Of a stretch of DNA of 64,000 nucleotides, positions 63,613-64,000 are shown piece by piece. Below the pieces are notes generated by a model that saw only the letters and a program-made list of their open reading frames with translations, was not told the DNA's origin and ran no database searches. Origin of the DNA: Alteromonas australica (GTDB taxonomy: Bacteria; Pseudomonadota; Gammaproteobacteria; Enterobacterales; Alteromonadaceae); contig NZ_CP008849.1 in NCBI RefSeq assembly GCF_000730385.1, positions 2,108,001-2,172,000 on the forward strand. Direction: 5' to 3'. Made by a program: the position numbers and the translations under genes. Numbering within the stretch: the first letter of the stretch is position 1; every line of letters begins with the position of its first letter.

Positions 63613-64000
63613 TTAATTTGTTGCGCAGCCCATATTTGTGCACATGTTTCGCAGCATCATGACGTCAAAGATATTAATGAGCCCGTCATTATTTAAATCA
63701 AAACTGTCATCCATGTTTTGGTTGGTCGCGATGGCCATAGATAAACGTTGTAAATCAATCATGTCGATATCACCGTCGCTATCCCAATCGCCGGCCATTG
63801 TTTCGCTAGGCATAGTGAAGGTCGCGATCACGGGGTCGTGATCAGAGGCACGATATAGCAGAGAATTTGTGAATAGATCGCCATTGTCTTCAGTGTTGTA
63901 GTCTAAAACGGCGGGCTCATCAGCATTAATGTGCCACTCAGTGGCATCAAACAGCCATTCAGAGGCAAGGGCATTGGTCATTAAATAGTCCAACGTGCCA
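63613..64000 (-). CDS. Extracellular endonuclease/exonuclease/phosphatase-family nuclease, C-terminal end with dockerin (partial)
   Basis: The gene runs off the right edge, so only about the last 129 residues are seen. The first part, DYLMTNALASEWLFDATEWHINADEP and then LLYRASDHDPVIATF, matches the end of the catalytic domain in ExeM-like extracellular nucleases, including the SDHDPV active-site motif. It is followed by a type I dockerin with two calcium loops: DWDSDGDIDMIDLQRL and DLNNDGLINIFDVMMLRNM. ExeM-like enzymes often end in a membrane-anchoring tail instead; here a dockerin takes that place. The cohesin-like neighbour could bind it. Confidence 0.75.
   Translation of the reverse strand, partial: GTLDYLMTNALASEWLFDATEWHINADEPAVLDYNTEDNGDLFTNSLLYRASDHDPVIATFTMPSETMAGDWDSDGDIDMIDLQRLSMAIATNQNMDDSFDLNNDGLINIFDVMMLRNMCTNMGCATN

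Noticed and set aside
1..64000. tRNA, rRNA, CRISPR, insertion sequences, prophage, toxin-antitoxin or restriction genes
   Set aside because: I looked for each by eye and found no cloverleaf, spaced repeat array, transposase or phage protein. A tRNAscan or CRISPR search would be needed to exclude degenerate cases.

Overview
The window looks like a stretch of chromosome from a marine gammaproteobacterium of the Alteromonadales (Alteromonas, Paraglaciecola or Glaciecola type). The basis is the moderate GC content, the close relatives of enterobacterial and Shewanella housekeeping proteins (SucABCD, GlnS, YciK, SohB, CmoM, YejK/L/M, RlmA, GmhB), the two Caulobacter-type TonB-dependent receptors, the Pla-1/cef lipase and the PEP-CTERM-like sorting signals. 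The genus is an inference. I found no tRNA, rRNA, CRISPR array, insertion sequence, prophage or clear pseudogene.

Layout. 1-4.3 kb: end of the TCA-cycle cluster, sucA (partial)-sucB-sucC-sucD. 4.4-27.2 kb: a starch/maltodextrin utilisation island with two TonB-dependent receptors, a flavin-dependent halogenase-like protein, a very large pullulanase lipoprotein, three more exported GH13 enzymes, an inner-membrane sugar transporter and a LacI-family regulator. A patatin-like protein and a SpoU-type RNA methyltransferase sit inside the island without an obvious link. Four identical copies of the 14-bp near-palindrome TGAATACGTATGCA lie upstream of both receptors and two of the amylase genes and define a probable LacI-family (MalR-type) regulon. 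27.4-30.0 kb: glnS and yciK, convergent on a shared terminator. 30.3-35.7 kb: a surface lipase and a penicillin-acylase-type Ntn hydrolase, both lipoproteins and each preceded by a FadR-like operator. 35.7-41.7 kb: sohB, psrA, ybgI/Nif3, cmoM, ldhA, a glutathione peroxidase and a beta-hydroxyacid dehydrogenase. 41.8-44.2 kb: a PEP-CTERM-like exported protein convergent with a receiver-TPR response regulator. 44.4-49.2 kb: a valine-degradation operon (mmsA, acyl-CoA dehydrogenase, 3-hydroxyisobutyryl-CoA hydrolase, mmsB). 49.3-60.9 kb: rlmA, gmhB, yejM/yejL with divergent yejK, a duplicated PTPS-like protein, an M23 peptidase, an M61 peptidase, a PilZ protein, an Mpo1-like membrane protein and a LytS/LytR-type two-component pair. 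60.9-64 kb: pfkA, a DUF6279-type lipoprotein, a cohesin-like protein with a PEP-CTERM-like tail, and the 3' end of an extracellular nuclease that ends in a dockerin.

How the genes work together. The island reads as one pathway: the surface pullulanase and amylases cut and debranch alpha-glucans, the two receptors take oligosaccharides across the outer membrane, periplasmic GH13 enzymes shorten them, and the MFS carrier brings maltose or short dextrins into the cytoplasm. The cytoplasmic alpha-glucosidase and sugar kinase are not in this window. The lipase/acylase pair probably frees fatty acids outside the cell. The nuclease-dockerin next to a cohesin-like cell-surface candidate suggests a miniature surface-attachment system for an extracellular DNase, and it is one of the least expected features here.
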